From contig JAILWY010000009.1 of assembly GCA_022113835.1 (NCBI GenBank), positions 11,446,001 through 11,510,000 on the forward strand: a DNA stretch of 64,000 bases, written 5' to 3'. This stretch comes from Atopsyche davidsoni (Eukaryota > Arthropoda > Insecta > Trichoptera > Hydrobiosidae). Positions 38,800-50,639 of the stretch are shown here, piece after piece. Under the pieces are notes generated by a model. The model searched no databases. It worked only from the letters and a program-made list of their open reading frames with translations, and was not told where the DNA came from. The position numbers and the translations under genes were made by a program. Within the stretch, counting starts at the first letter, position 1. Each line of letters starts with the position of its first letter.

Positions 38800-40025
38800 A
38801 TTTCTCATGGTCGTTTTAATTGAGAAATATTTGAAACCAAAGACATAAAATATAATTTGAATTTAATATTGCGTATTTGTAGTTTGACAGAAATATAATA
38901 AAAATTGACATTTGTAAACTAATTTTATGATTAGAAAAAACTGCATTTTTTTATAAAAGAATTAAATCTAATTTTTATACATGTCTCGGAATTAAAACTT
39001 TTTGTCATCAAAATGTATTTTCATGATTTTTTCTTTTCACATATGGGAACCGTTATTTGACTGATTGATTGACATACCCTTATAGATACAAAAATCTTTA
39101 TTTTATATAGCTCAAGAAACAAGCATTATCGAGAAAATGATTGCCGAAATGGTTGCTATATGAAATATCTTATATAAAAGATTTTTAATAAATTAAATAA
39201 TACGATGTAATAATGACTAGGGCAATATTTTTTAGTAATTTGGAAGTGGTTCGTTTTTATTACAGTCTGAAATCTTTTAACCCAATCAGAGCTCACGAAT
39301 TCTCCGGACAAATCTCGTTCTGTGAGAGTACAGTTTTTCGTGGCAGAGAGATAAATCTTGTTGATTGAAACACCTTCTTAGTTAAGAGTGATCATTTACC
39401 TTACTCAACAAATGCCTGCGAGAGAGGGAATTGTTCCCGAAACAATCAGCCTATAAAAACCCACAAGTGCTGAAATAATGTTAAAAGTGAAAAGGAAAGA
39501 AACCTTCCTGGGAGAAGACATATCCGGGTCATCAAGGTTAATTTGTATTAAAAAATAAACATTCATTCATTGAGTTTTAGCAAATATTTTTTTGATTATT
39601 TAAGGAAACTAGCAAAAAATATTAAATCAAAATTGGTACTAACGATACTATATTCATCTTATTTAATAAAGTCAATTATTTCATGTCTGGTTTTTGTTGA
39701 TATATTTTTATTATAAAGCAAAGGCAATGATAATAAAAAGTACTTCAAATTTTTATTCAAACGTAATGGTTATTAGCAACATTAAAAAGATTTTTTTTTA
39801 ATGTAAAAACTAATATTAAAACATAATTGTCACATTTATCAACTTTGGATACAGGCAATTCAAGTGAAATGATTTTCAGATCCAATTCTAACTTCAAAAA
39901 AACAAATCCCAGATAATTATGTCCGCGACACAAAAAAAGAGAGGATCCAATTTTTCATTCAATTTTTCTTCTGTCACAAAATGTGTATCCTTCGAAAGCC
40001 GAAATCAAAAAAAGGAACCCAAAGG
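38800..40025. other. AT-rich noncoding stretch
   Basis: A/T-rich sequence with a mildly more complex patch at 39290-39540. No gene, RNA or repeat recognised. Confidence 0.5.
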
Positions 40026-40029
40026 GTGG

Positions 40030-40340
40030 TAGCAATTTTTCAGTGAGTGATTGTCTGAATCAGCGGCTGTCAGCGAGAGCTTCTGGCCCAGGCCTGAAGA
40101 AAAGTTCAACTTTCAGTTATCACAGGAGAAATGGTTCATTCAAATTAAGACGAATTGTCTGGAGACAGACTTTGTTGACACTTTGCGGACATCTTGAGAG
40201 TTTTTGGTTTTAAATAAAAGATGGCCGGATTGTTTCCGCGGGATTCTTCTTGTTATGTTGGCGGTCTTGATTGCTCCACGACTCCCCGCCAGCTGCTTTT
40301 TTGTTAAGTTAAACGATCAGAGTTCTCCATGAGGTCACAG
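40030..40340. other. GC-elevated block with a YY1/Pho-like site
   Basis: Contains AAAGATGGCCGG (about 40218-40229), similar to the pair at 15.4 kb, and TGGCGGTCTTG. A 76-codon frame (39983-40213) precedes it without gene-like features. Confidence 0.28.
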
Positions 40341-40859
40341 GTGTTTTTATTTCTTTTGATAATTTTTTAAAAGCTCCGGATTTATAATCAAGTCGTTAAA
40401 TTCGTTTTAGAATATTGTATAACTTTCAGATTTTTAAAGGTAATTTATTGTCTCACCAGCTTATATTCTTTGAAAGTAAATTTAATGATTTTTTTATTAC
40501 TGTCTATTTATCGTTAAAAAGTTGGACCATCTTATTTTGAAAGTTCATAACATATTCTTTTTACATATTTTTTATATTAAAAAATTGGATTATGTAAAGA
40601 AAGTGTTTCAAATAAAATCACTTCATTACAATTAATCTGTTTCAATTTCAACTAAATTAAGTTTTAACTAAAACTAGTTTCCGAATCCAGAGAATTTGTA
40701 TTCTTGATTTCCAAATACTAAATTTTGTAAAAAATAAGTTATGATATGTTATATTTTTTAAATTATAAATAAAAATATTTATTCTGAGTGGTTTGGAAAT
40801 CACAAAAGTAGCCTTTGAGTCATTAATTTAAATTAAAATAAACATTTCAATTTCTGCGG

Positions 40860-41240
40860 GAAGTTCTGCAATTTGCATTTCTCCCCCGGCGGCCGAAAAC
40901 ACAGACGTTCATTTAAAATAATCGCAGGCAATCCGTCAAACCGGGCGCCTCCGCCAGTCATTAAAGGCTACATGCCGCCTTTTCAGCTCTGACAATAACT
41001 GCATTCGGAGACAATGTGTGCCAGCCGACTGGGAAATGAAGAGACTGGCTCGCTGCAGATAAGTATGCACTGAATTAAATTAGACCCCAGCGGAGTCGGT
41101 AGCCACCTTTGTCTCGCTCGGTTACGCCTCCCCCAGGGACGCTCACAAAGAGTACTGCGGGAACGACTGTATTTTTACCCTTTCGCCCGGAGAGGATGAA
41201 GGTTTTTACGGCGAGTAGAAAGATCCAGGAAAACGGCCTA
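40860..41240. other. GC-elevated block, candidate conserved noncoding element
   Basis: A unique block with CTCCCCCGGCGGCCG and CCGGGCGCCTCCGCC, then ATTAAAGGC and GATAAG-type strings. No exon is supported. Confidence 0.33.
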
Positions 41241-41449
41241 ATGAGTGGAGTTGTAATGCGATGCGATCAAATTAAAAAAAAAAAAAAGGAAAATTGTTAA
41301 TTGCTTACATCGTTAGATCCGCTGTATTTATAAATTAAACAAGATATAGTACCGCCTCCGTTGGCGTTGTTTAATTTAATATTAAAAAAAATGTTGTGTT
41401 GATTTAATGGAGCCGTTATGAAAATACAGTGTTTACTTAAATAATTTAT

Positions 41450-41820
41450 TAGGAAGCACGAGCGATCCATCAGAAAATTAGCACAAATAAAGAGAGCGTT
41501 CTGCGGTTTCCGCGCGCGAGCCCTTCAACTACATCAAATAAAAATACAATAAAAGCATCGCACCACCACACGCGCAGAGAAACAACGGAGCAGCCCCAAA
41601 TAATAACTGAGTGAAAACAAACAGCCATGGCGTCTCTTGTTTGTGGGAACGGCTCCCTTCTCCTGAGAGATTGTACCAAACCTGTGGATTATTTTGTCCA
41701 GCACTCGGGCCGCTATTAGCAGTGACTAACGGCCGACATACAAATCGATTAGGGTAAGTTCGGCCAGCTTCCCTTAACGTCCTGCACGGGCGGGAAAAGG
41801 GTGAGATTGCAGGCATTAAG
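41450..41820. other. GC-elevated block, candidate conserved noncoding element
   Basis: An island of intermediate GC with CCGCGCGCGAGCC and ACGGGCGGGAAAAGGG. Two minus-strand frames in different registers are open (41470-41679 and 41529-41816), a sign of low stop density rather than coding. Confidence 0.3.
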
Positions 41821-43366
41821 TCTAGCTTACAAGGTTTTTTTTTTCGTTTCAGAGCTCTTAGCGTTTCGGGTGGGGAGGAAAAATGTGAAATTACGTTATT
41901 TTGTTATAGAAAGGCACCTGCGAGAGCTTTAGAATTATAAAAGATGTTCTGGGCAAACTTTTTTTTAACATACACACAAAAAAATGCTTTGCTCTCGTGG
42001 AAAGCTGTCGTCAATATTGAGCAAAAAATTGTGATGTGAAAAGTGTTTTAAAAATACAAAGTAAAATGGTTCATAAAGTTGACAATTTACTGATTAACGA
42101 GCAGCTATAAATTACAATTTAATCACGGTTTTTAAAATATTTTTTTGAGGAATAAAATAATTTGGAAGAAAAAAATTTTTTTGTTATCTTTTTAAGCAGA
42201 TTTTAATATTATTTTAAACGTGTCCTCACCAGCTGGTAGTCATTATGAAATAACGATAGAACTTTTCGCCGATATTTTTGGTATTTATTTTTAAAATGCG
42301 GTATTTGATTGCTACGAACATTGTTGTTACAAATTGGTACAAACATTGGAACAATCATTGGAACAAACATCAATTAAAATATAATATTTTTAAATAACTC
42401 GTTTTAATTAAATGGGATCGTGCTATTATTTGTTGGTTAAATATATTGTTTGCGTCCGGTAAACACACGTTACAGCAAGGATTTTAATAATTAATTCAAC
42501 ATAATAATATTAAAAATGAAATAATAATTTGCCACAACAATAATAAAAGGGGCAAATTAATAAATTCGTTGACTCAGTAAATCAATGTTTGCCAAAGCGC
42601 CTTATCGAATTAATTAAAATTATTTGCGATAAAATGTTTGAAAAATACAATGATCAATGTAGTTAAATGTATTCTGATTTAGATACTTTGGTTCTATGGT
42701 TTATAGTTTTAAATATTCCTAGCCGATTATAGATGACCCATTTTCGTTTCCAGTATGATATGTCACCAGTTCGCTGATACCAGATTTAATGACAGTTTGT
42801 ACGTGGTTAAATAAATAACAACGTAGTATCTGCCGAGATAGCGTAGTATTCAGTTTACCACGTATGCCATAATTTGTAAACTTTCAATACAGAAACACCG
42901 GCATTCGTGACCGAAGATTTAAGCCTTAATGAAACGCTATTTGTATAACTTGTTCTGTCAGTAAATTTTATGATTGTAAATTGTTTTCAAGAACAATTTA
43001 ATAACAAATAACCATGTGACAACTTTACATAATTATGAAAAAATTGTAAACATTATATTTTTAATATTTAAATTTAGAGCTTATTCCGTGGTCATTGAAA
43101 TAATATTTTTTTTCTCTGAGTCAGTAATTTTTGAGCAATTTTATGCAACTAATAAATATTTGCTTTATGTGATAAATAGCAAAAACATGAAATAAATATT
43201 TATACTAAGTTTCACCATTTTTTCAAATTATAAATGTAACTATATACCGAAAAAAAATCTTACGTAGGCGCTCATAAGTTGGTAAAATTATTTTTTGAAT
43301 GTAGTGTTATTGTCTTGAGGCCGAGAATAGTTTTAATACCTTGATTATATAAATAGACATTCGTTT

Positions 43367-43545
43367 GAAATATATCTAGACATGATGTATCTTAACTCAT
43401 TCAATAATGTTTGTTTTTTTATATGTATTTATCTCTATGAAGTGAACATTGTTTTTTCAAACTGTTATTTTTGAAATATAATCAGACATGATCTATCTTT
43501 ACTCAATCATTAAAGTTTGTTTTTTCAAACTGTTATTTACTTATA
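43367..43545. repeat. Tandem duplication, period 106
   Basis: GAAATATATCTAGACATGAT at 43367 recurs as GAAATATAATCAGACATGAT at 43473. Both are followed by TTAACTCATTCA or TTTACTCAATCA and a GTTTGTTTTTT run. TGTTTTTTCAAACTGTTATTT also occurs in both units. The second unit is incomplete or diverges near 43545. Confidence 0.85.
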
Positions 43546-43589
43546 TTTAAAATAATTTTCAATTTGTTCAAAATAAACCTAGCGTCATT

Positions 43590-43805
43590 TCATTCGCCCC
43601 AGCGCTGAAGCCTACCCGGCTCCGACAACCCCCGGGGTGGGTGCACGGCTCAGGTTAACGAATTCCAGTGAAAAGAGCCATTAAACCTCTCACTGACGTC
43701 CAACTGATAAGATAACGCGAAGGTAATTTAGCCGCTGGTTTCTCGTCGCGGTGGAAAAGGCAGAAGTCGCGAGGAAAGTCGCCGCAACTTAGAAACGTTG
43801 GGTTA
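43590..43805. other. GC-elevated block, candidate conserved noncoding element
   Basis: A unique block including CCCCCGGGGTGGGTGCACGG and CTGATAAGATAACGCG, which holds two overlapping GATA-type sites. No coding structure. Confidence 0.35.
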
Positions 43806-44514
43806 AGTATATTCTTTATAACACTCAGACTAATAAGATTCCAGTTGTTTATATATTCTTGTTTCTAATTTATAATAATTTAATCTAAGAACTTTGTTTT
43901 GTTTTTATATAATAACTGTTGAAAAAATCTGTATTTAAAATTAAATCTAAATAATTTTTATCACAGCGTAAGTGTGAAATCTATTGATGGAAACGGTAAC
44001 TGAAAAAGTATCTGAATAAACATGAACCGTATCTGAGTATATAGAATAAATATTCATTTCATTAGGATAATGTTTTTTGTGAACGGTTGTGATTGATTTG
44101 AATTGATGAATTTTATAATTCAAATAAAGTTTCATATTATAAATCATGGGGAGATTTTTTTTTCAGTCACGTAGAACTCTGGAAAGAGACATTTTTGTTC
44201 AAAAAAATGTATTTTGATATCGTTGAACCAAATATGAATAAAATGTTTGATCAAACAGAACGCGTGTTATATTTTTATCGGCAACAATGGTCCAATGTTT
44301 CTTTGATATTTACATTTTAATAGTGTTATTTTTATTATAGATATTTTATTTATAAAAAAAGTTAGCTATGATGATTGGTATATCATATAAATATAAGTAA
44401 ATAAAACTAGAGCGTTATCAAACTAAATAATTAGACTCAAATATATTTCAAATCATGTGAAAAATGGTACATTTGTAAAATATTTGTCATAATTTCCAGT
44501 ATTGTTGTTTTTTC

Positions 44515-44850
44515 GATGGCATAACGCCTGTGAGATATTCGACAACAAGTCCAAAAAAAACAAACCCTACAGCCGACGGAATGACAAGCAAAAAATTTGC
44601 GTTACATTTCCAATTTGGCTAGGCTTAAAGCAACGCGTCATTCTTTGGAAGCTGCGGAATTATCCGTTAAATCTGTGGAATTATAAACGCCATTCGATTA
44701 ATACTTCAATTTCCATAAGCGGGCGCTCTCGCCATTCGCCCTTTGCAGGGGGTGAGTCAAGTATGACAGTGACGCGCCCTCCGACACCTCCTGGCCGAGG
44801 CCGGATTAAACTGGACTCTAATTTCAGCGTAGCCCATCCTGCGTGACCGC
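44515..44850. other. GC-elevated block with 114-codon frame
   Basis: The right half (44700-44850) is GC-elevated. A plus-strand frame (44502-44846) covers it, but its residues are basic and low in structure and no splice sites bracket it. Candidate regulatory element. Confidence 0.27.
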
Positions 44851-45399
44851 GCTAGAAGCCTTAAAAAACCACAAGTGTTTTTTTCACAAAAATATTATTA
44901 TAAATAAAGACTTTTTTTGATTTCAGCACAGAACGACGTTTTTGATATAGAGGACGCAAAAATATTGTTTTAGTTGGAATGAAATATAGATTTGAACACT
45001 GGGTTATATTTTATTGAATTTTTAAGATTTTAGTATTTTGTATTGATTGATTTTACTGTTAAAATTTTTGTGCGACTCAATATAATTTTATCTACTTCAT
45101 TTTCGGTTTTAGCATTTTTTAAATATTGTTTTATAAGTTGAACAAAATGGTTAATTTTAGTTTTATTTAAACATATTAAAAATACTCCTAAAAGTATTAA
45201 CGGTCTTCAGTTATTTTTATTTAATGATGACATATATATGACTTGTTATATTTTTATGTTCAGCGCTTTATTCATATACATTATTTTTAAAGAGTTGGTA
45301 GGTTTATGAAAATGGTGTAACATAATTCACAAGAATAATGAATTCATACTTATCCAGTGCTAATAACTTAGGATATTTCAGAATCTTTGAATAATACAA

Positions 45400-45545
45400 C
45401 AGTACCCGGCTTAACGCCACCGCGAGCCACGGGCGCAAGGGGATGATGCTCCACTAAAACCTGAACACCGCGAGCCGGGCTATTTAGAGGCAAAGGTCAA
45501 AGCACTGCAACATGACGAAAGCCTCATTCAACAAGGAAAAGCAGG
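45400..45545. other. GC-elevated block, candidate regulatory element
   Basis: A short island (CCGGCTTAACGCCACCGCGA, then ACCGCGAGCCGGGC) with a repeated CGCGAGCC string. No frame or RNA signature. Confidence 0.3.
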
Positions 45546-45613
45546 AAATGTCAATAAATATATTTTTAAAATCCTCTAAGTAACTTTTAATTATTTATTT
45601 TATTTTTGGGATC

Positions 45614-45640
45614 ATTTTTGCGCCACTTTTGCGCAAAAAT
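45614..45640. repeat. Perfect hairpin, 10-bp arms
   Basis: ATTTTTGCGC and its exact reverse complement GCGCAAAAAT are separated by a 7-nt loop (CACTTTT). It stands isolated in AT-rich DNA. Confidence 0.85.
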
Positions 45641-45954
45641 AATGCTGTGCGTTTAACATTTTTAGAAGTTAAAATTATTGAAAATTGTAAAAATATATAT
45701 ATATACAAAAATGATCACTACCCCACCTAGATATTAAATTTTATCAACTTGACGAGTTATAATTGCATTTGAGTTTTAAAGAGCGTGCCAAATTATCTGT
45801 ACGAAAGTAAATGTTTTATTCACAAAAAATGATCATTTTAAATGAAAAAAAAATATATCGCGAAAATCACATATGCAATAATATTTTAGGCGAAGATTTT
45901 ATTTTTGCATATTAAAGTCAATTTTCCGCTATATTATATACGTTAAGGACGCGT

Positions 45955-46085
45955 GAAATACGGGGGCCGGATTCATAAATAAAATTAGAGCCCCCTCCGA
46001 AATTATCATTCCTCCGAGGTCGGGATGCTCTCAGTAGCGTTAAGGAGGCCCTCCCTGTAATAGAGTATTCATAAATCTTACGTAT
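45955..46085. other. GC-elevated block, candidate regulatory element
   Basis: A small island with GGGGGCCGGATTCATAAAT and CGGGATGCTCTCAGTAGCG between A/T runs. Confidence 0.27.
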
Positions 46086-46779
46086 ATTCTGTAGGACTTA
46101 ACTTAAAATTGAAAATATTCAAGTGAAAAAAAAACCGTCTGCTCTCGCAATATTATTCTAAATACGGCTAACATTTTTTTAAATTAGGTATATTTACGCA
46201 ATTGGTGTTTTCAAATGAAATTGAATGGTATTTAAATTGTGTTGAAAGGTTTCAAACGGTATATTTATATACATGCTATTCGATTTTTCTTTGTGCTGTA
46301 TTTTATGAATATTAAGTTAAATGAAATGATTTTTCAACATTTACGTATACAATATTGTATTGCTTGATTCAAAATAAAGTGTTTTGGTTTCTATTCTGTA
46401 TTGTAAAGCAGCAAGACAGGACGGACTATTTTTGTTAAAATATTGTTTTTATCAAAAGATTATAATTTTAATTTTATTTAAAATCTATTTAGCCATTTTT
46501 AATGTTTATAAATATTTTGTTTAGTATAATACATAAAAATGATTTTACATTATAAATATTTTTGTAGAAAAATTTAGAGTTTTTGTGAACCGACTTCATA
46601 AAAACTGTTTCAAATAAATAATAATTATTCAATTATATTGAAATTGGAGCGACCTTTAAAATTCAAACAATACGCAAAATAATAAGACCCATCTCCAATA
46701 CCACTGGTGTGTGTACATCCACAAAAAAAAACCACTTAGCTATTTTTAATGTCTCGAAAAAATGAATATTTTGTTAATA

Positions 46780-47030
46780 AATCATGGCACCTGGAGCCAT
46801 TTATGTCACTTACACACACCCACGGCGTGTGTGTTAGAGAGAGACGCCACACAGCTAAGCCCCTGTCACTCTGACATGAATTGTAACAATATTCCAGAGG
46901 TAGGTGGGCGGGATCTCCATACAAACGCACGGAACAAGGCATTTCTAATTAATTCCCTTTGAAAATCAACATACGACCTGAATGTATTATATTATGGCGT
47001 GCCGTGTACTCTCGGCTTGTGTCACTGCAA
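46780..47030. other. GC-elevated block, candidate regulatory element
   Basis: Higher-complexity sequence with frames open on both strands (46736-46942 minus, 46762-46962 plus), so no coding call. Contains CACACACCCACGGCGTGTGTG, a partial dyad. Confidence 0.25.
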
Positions 47031-47049
47031 CTCCTTATATATATCTCGA

Positions 47050-50000
47050 TTTATTTACCTGTTGTCTAATATTTTTAAAAAAAAACATACTTTTTTATGT
47101 AACAATTCTGATTCGATAGTCAAGGATGACACTTGTCATTTCGGTTTAAAACGGCTCTGATTACAAAATTTTACAAGAATTTTACCGAACTATAAGTAAG
47201 AAGGCTTAATATATTATATTCTATTAGGAAAATAAAAAAAATCAGGTCTTAAAATAAGAATTTATATTGCAATTGATCTCCAAAAACTATCGTTACCTAA
47301 TAAAGAGATAAATATTTTACATATTGAGTTCTGCTTGAAATTGTTTCAAGCAACAAAAGAATTGATTTTTATTATAATCACAACAGAAGAAATTAAAAAA
47401 AACAAATAAAAATAGTAATTATATGATCAAGTATCATTTTATCAGAAATTACATCATACATGAAAAATAAAATATTCTTAGCATATATTGTATTTTAATA
47501 AAACAATATTAAAACTCTGAAAGAAACGTGAATTTAAAATACTTTACCCAATAAAATTACAAAAAGTTTTTCGACGTTACTTTTAAGATTATATTAAAAT
47601 AATATTTTAGCAATTTAGTGATTTAAAAAAATTGTAAGATTCCATTGCATAAATGATTGAATGTCTAGACAGACTTTAAGATCAATTAGCTGAAAAAATC
47701 TGAAGGTATAGTTATTTTTGAATAAGATTATAATTCAATTATTTTAAACTGTGAAATTTTGAGAGAGAAAAATTTAAGTACTCCATCAGCATCATAATTT
47801 ATCTAGAAGAAAAAAAAATATGACTCTTGCTAATAGATTAAGTTGGCATTAATAATTATACATACTAAAATACCTTCAGGATACTATATAGAAAGCTGAA
47901 ATAATGATATTATGAAGCAATTTATTTCATCTAGGCTTTGATAGAATTATTATAATAAGTTTTTACGCATCCTATACAGATACATGGAGTTTACTTAACG
48001 GCTTAACAAACCAATTGCAAAATATTGACTGACTTCTTACTGCAGCTTTCGCTCGACCATATAGCAATACGAGATATATATTTTAATAAATAATGATTTT
48101 TAATTTATAAGATCTATATAAAATATAAAATCAAAGTAATCATGAAAAAAGTTTCTTTAATTTAGAAATAATAAAGTTATTTAATCGATATTATATGCAT
48201 GGTGTAAAACATACAATATCTATACGTTTGCTAGTGGAATTCAACTAATAACTTAATTTGTGCAGTATGTGGTGAAGTGTGGCGAGGACATGTTGATTTT
48301 AAAGTTTATAAACAATGTGATTTGATTCAATCTTTGCGACACTATTTGGTCTAGTGCAAAACTAAATAACACCTTGTGGGTAAAGCAACTAGTCAGACTT
48401 GTACGCCCCCACGACACCTCATTAAAAATATTTAAATAACTATATTATTACATTTAATTGAAATTGAACATAAATAAACAGAAAAATATACTTATCAAGT
48501 ACCACATAAAACAGATAGAAACGAATTGAAAAATAAAATATGAATCATGATAAAACTGCAACATTTTTAATAAATGTCCGAAAATATATTATGTTACAAA
48601 AATCACACTGGTACTAAAAATAAGTCAGTCGATTCAGTGAATTGTTGCCACAAGCAAATGCTTCCAAATAATAAATGAAGGAAGCGAGGGAATGTCAATT
48701 ATAGCATCAAAAATGCAATAGAAACCTATTTGGCTAGTTCTCGAGCTATTCACCAACATGAAATTTGTCTTTGCTGTAATTACAAATAAATCAATAGGCT
48801 TCCCAATGCTTACTGCTTTAAGTCAAACAAAGTCAATCAATAAATATTTGGTATTAGGTATTTTTAAATTAAGTAGTTTCGCTGTAAGATCGATGTAGAA
48901 ATATTTGGTAACATTTAAAAAACTTTGACAAATATTAAAATATAGTGGGAATGTAACAAATAAACTTTGTACATAACCACACACACACAATTACTCAGTG
49001 TTTATAAAATTATATCACATTTAAATGTGAATGAATTATAAAATAAAAACAAAGTGTCTCCGGGTTATACTTTATATTTTTAAAAATACGTTTTAAAGCA
49101 TGTCACGAATTTGATTACTGGCGATATTATAAGTAAGTCAATAAGTACTTAAAATTAAAGTCGAATTCTTGAATACGTGTGTATTGCTTAAGTTGTATCG
49201 TTCTCCACATTTTAGCAAGAAATGGCATTAGTGCTATAATACAGTAGACATCAGGGGACCTCTCGAGATAAACCTCAACATAACTCACATGTGAACGCTT
49301 GGCCTTTCTGGTAATTTAAATATCCAACCCACGAATTCAACAAGCCAATATCACGGATCATTTAGAATGTGGTCTGGAGAAAAAAAGAGCGAAACTACAA
49401 TTATTTTTTACTGTTAAACGTATCGATAAACGAAAATTTATGCAGAGTAAAACAATGTTAAGCATAAAAAGATTTCATTCGAGAATTATTTTTATACTAT
49501 TTAAATAAAATAAGTAACAAAATAATTTTATTTGTTTAGTAAATAAAAATATTTATATCAAAAAATCTTTATTTTGCCGAACAACAGAAGAATAACATTT
49601 ATTATGTAACCTTTTTATGATTCGCTAAAATATTAGAAAAAAGTTATGCAAAACTTGTTTGGTTTTGTTAATAAAACATCAGTTCTATTGTTGATATATT
49701 TGACCAGAAAATATACTGTGTTTGGAGGAAATGCGAATATATTAGGCCTTTAAGATAAACAAGAACATTTATTTAACGTGAAGTCTTGTTTTCTTTTTCT
49801 ATACAAATGTTTTTCTTGCGATAAAAATAAAAATGTATGATGTGCCCAAAATCATCGTATGAAAATTTATATTAGGCTCACTGAGGCTTTTATAAATGGA
49901 GATGTTTTAATCTAAAATAAAATAAACGTTGATTAGCCAAACATCTTTAAACTAGATTATGTTTCTGTTAAAGTGATACGACACGAGTGAAATTTCTTCT

Positions 50001-50305
50001 TTACGTACATATTACGTAAGCTTCTCATTAAAACGAATATACCGCTATTTTCGACTCATAACATTAGGGAAATGTTATTTATTTATATAAATAAAATTGA
50101 TGATATAATTTCTACAATGATTTTTTGTGATTTTATAAACTCTTAATCTATTGAAATGCATAAAAAAAATCACTTTTAATAATACAACCATTGATTTTTA
50201 AAAGATATCATCCTCACAAAAGTATCCAGTCAATAATGCGATGTGCACTAATATTCATGTTTTAGGTCATCATTTGTTTTTAAAGTAACTTTTTTATTAA
50301 ATATT
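47050..50305. other. AT-rich noncoding stretch upstream of the coding exon
   Basis: The longest featureless AT-rich stretch in the window, interrupted only by a pogo-like remnant near 49.24 kb. If the 50.5-kb exon is not the first exon of its gene, this is probably 5' intron. Confidence 0.5.
49242..49325 (+). mobile_element. pogo/Tigger-like terminal fragment
   Basis: After TA (49240-49241) the sequence starts CAGTAGACATCAGGGGACCT and continues CTCGAGATAAACCTCAACATA. The opening CAGTAGAC with CTCGATATAAC/CCTCAATATAAC-style internal strings is typical of pogo/Tigger ends. It is a diverged single end with no partner end or transposase. Confidence 0.35.
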
Positions 50306-50309
50306 TAGC

Positions 50310-50447
50310 GATTTTCCACATGTTCGTTTTTATTTGTGACCGGTTTCGCCAACCTTTCACATTGGCATTATCATACTCAAGTATTTTACTCAAAAATATT
50401 CAAATGCAATTCCACCAAGTACTCTCTGTCGAAATATTGAATTTCTT
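50310..50447. repeat. Dispersed repeat copy 1, internal block inverted relative to copy 2
   Basis: Positions 50310-50374 are the reverse complement of 59238-59301, exact over at least 51 bp, including GTGACCGGTTTCGCCAACC. Positions 50375-50447 match 59302-59374 in direct orientation (ACTCAAGTATTTTA onward). The two sub-blocks are therefore in different relative orientation in the two copies. The copy ends only about 22 bp before one possible splice acceptor of the coding exon. Family unknown. Confidence 0.92.
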
Positions 50448-50517
50448 ATTTATTAAACATTGCTTGCAGGTGAAATTTGTAGAGACATAATAATAAGTCG
50501 TGTTGTGTTTGCTCCAG

Positions 50518-50567
50518 GTTCCCGGATGGAGGCTCAGACGTGACGCTTCCTGAATGAGCAGTCAGTC
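50518..50567 (+). other. 5' untranslated part of the signal-peptide exon
   Basis: The likely exon start follows TGTTTGCTCCAG (AG at 50516-50517). A second possible acceptor is TTGCTTGCAG (AG at 50468-50469), which would lengthen the leader by 48 nt. The leader has an in-frame TGA (50541-50543) upstream of the main ATG, so translation cannot start further 5' in this frame within the exon. An upstream noncoding first exon is implied. Confidence 0.45.
50526..50543 (+). promoter_or_regulatory. Upstream ORF 1 (5 codons, MEAQT)
   Basis: ATG at 50526, stop TGA at 50541, ending 24 nt before the main ATG and in the same frame. The start has G at +4. Short uORFs like this usually lower initiation at the main start or allow reinitiation. 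Whether it lies in the mature mRNA depends on the acceptor used; both candidates include it. Confidence 0.4.
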
Positions 50568-50583
50568 ATGTTGGACCAACTAG
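50554..50583 (+). promoter_or_regulatory. Upstream ORF 2, overlapping the main start
   Basis: ATG at 50554 opens a 9-codon frame ending at TAG 50581-50583, so it runs across the main ATG (50568) in another frame. Ribosomes using it cannot reinitiate at the main ATG. With uORF 1 this suggests translational repression or leaky scanning. Confidence 0.4.
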
Positions 50584-50631
50584 TCATCTTCAGCGGGCTG
50601 CTTGCGCTTGCCAACACTGGGAACAACTTCG
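50568..50631 (+). CDS. First coding exon of an unidentified secreted/membrane protein (partial)
   Basis: The exon encodes 21 complete codons plus one base. Residues 1-15 (MLDQLVIFSGLLALA) form a short signal peptide: a hydrophobic core from L5 to A15 and an Ala-X-Ala cleavage site at 13-15, leaving NTGNNF as the mature start. The exon ends G|GTGAGT (donor at 50632), a textbook donor in phase 1, which is common after signal-peptide exons of extracellular proteins. Upstream there is a polypyrimidine-AG acceptor. Codons are more GC-rich than the background. The ATG has G at -3, and an in-frame TGA lies 27 nt upstream. The continuation is probably the microexon at 61546, with most of the protein beyond the window. 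The family cannot be named. Similarity to the N-terminus of insect glutamate-gated chloride channels is only suggestive. It could also be any other extracellular or receptor protein. Confidence 0.55.
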
Positions 50632-50639
50632 GTGAGTGT

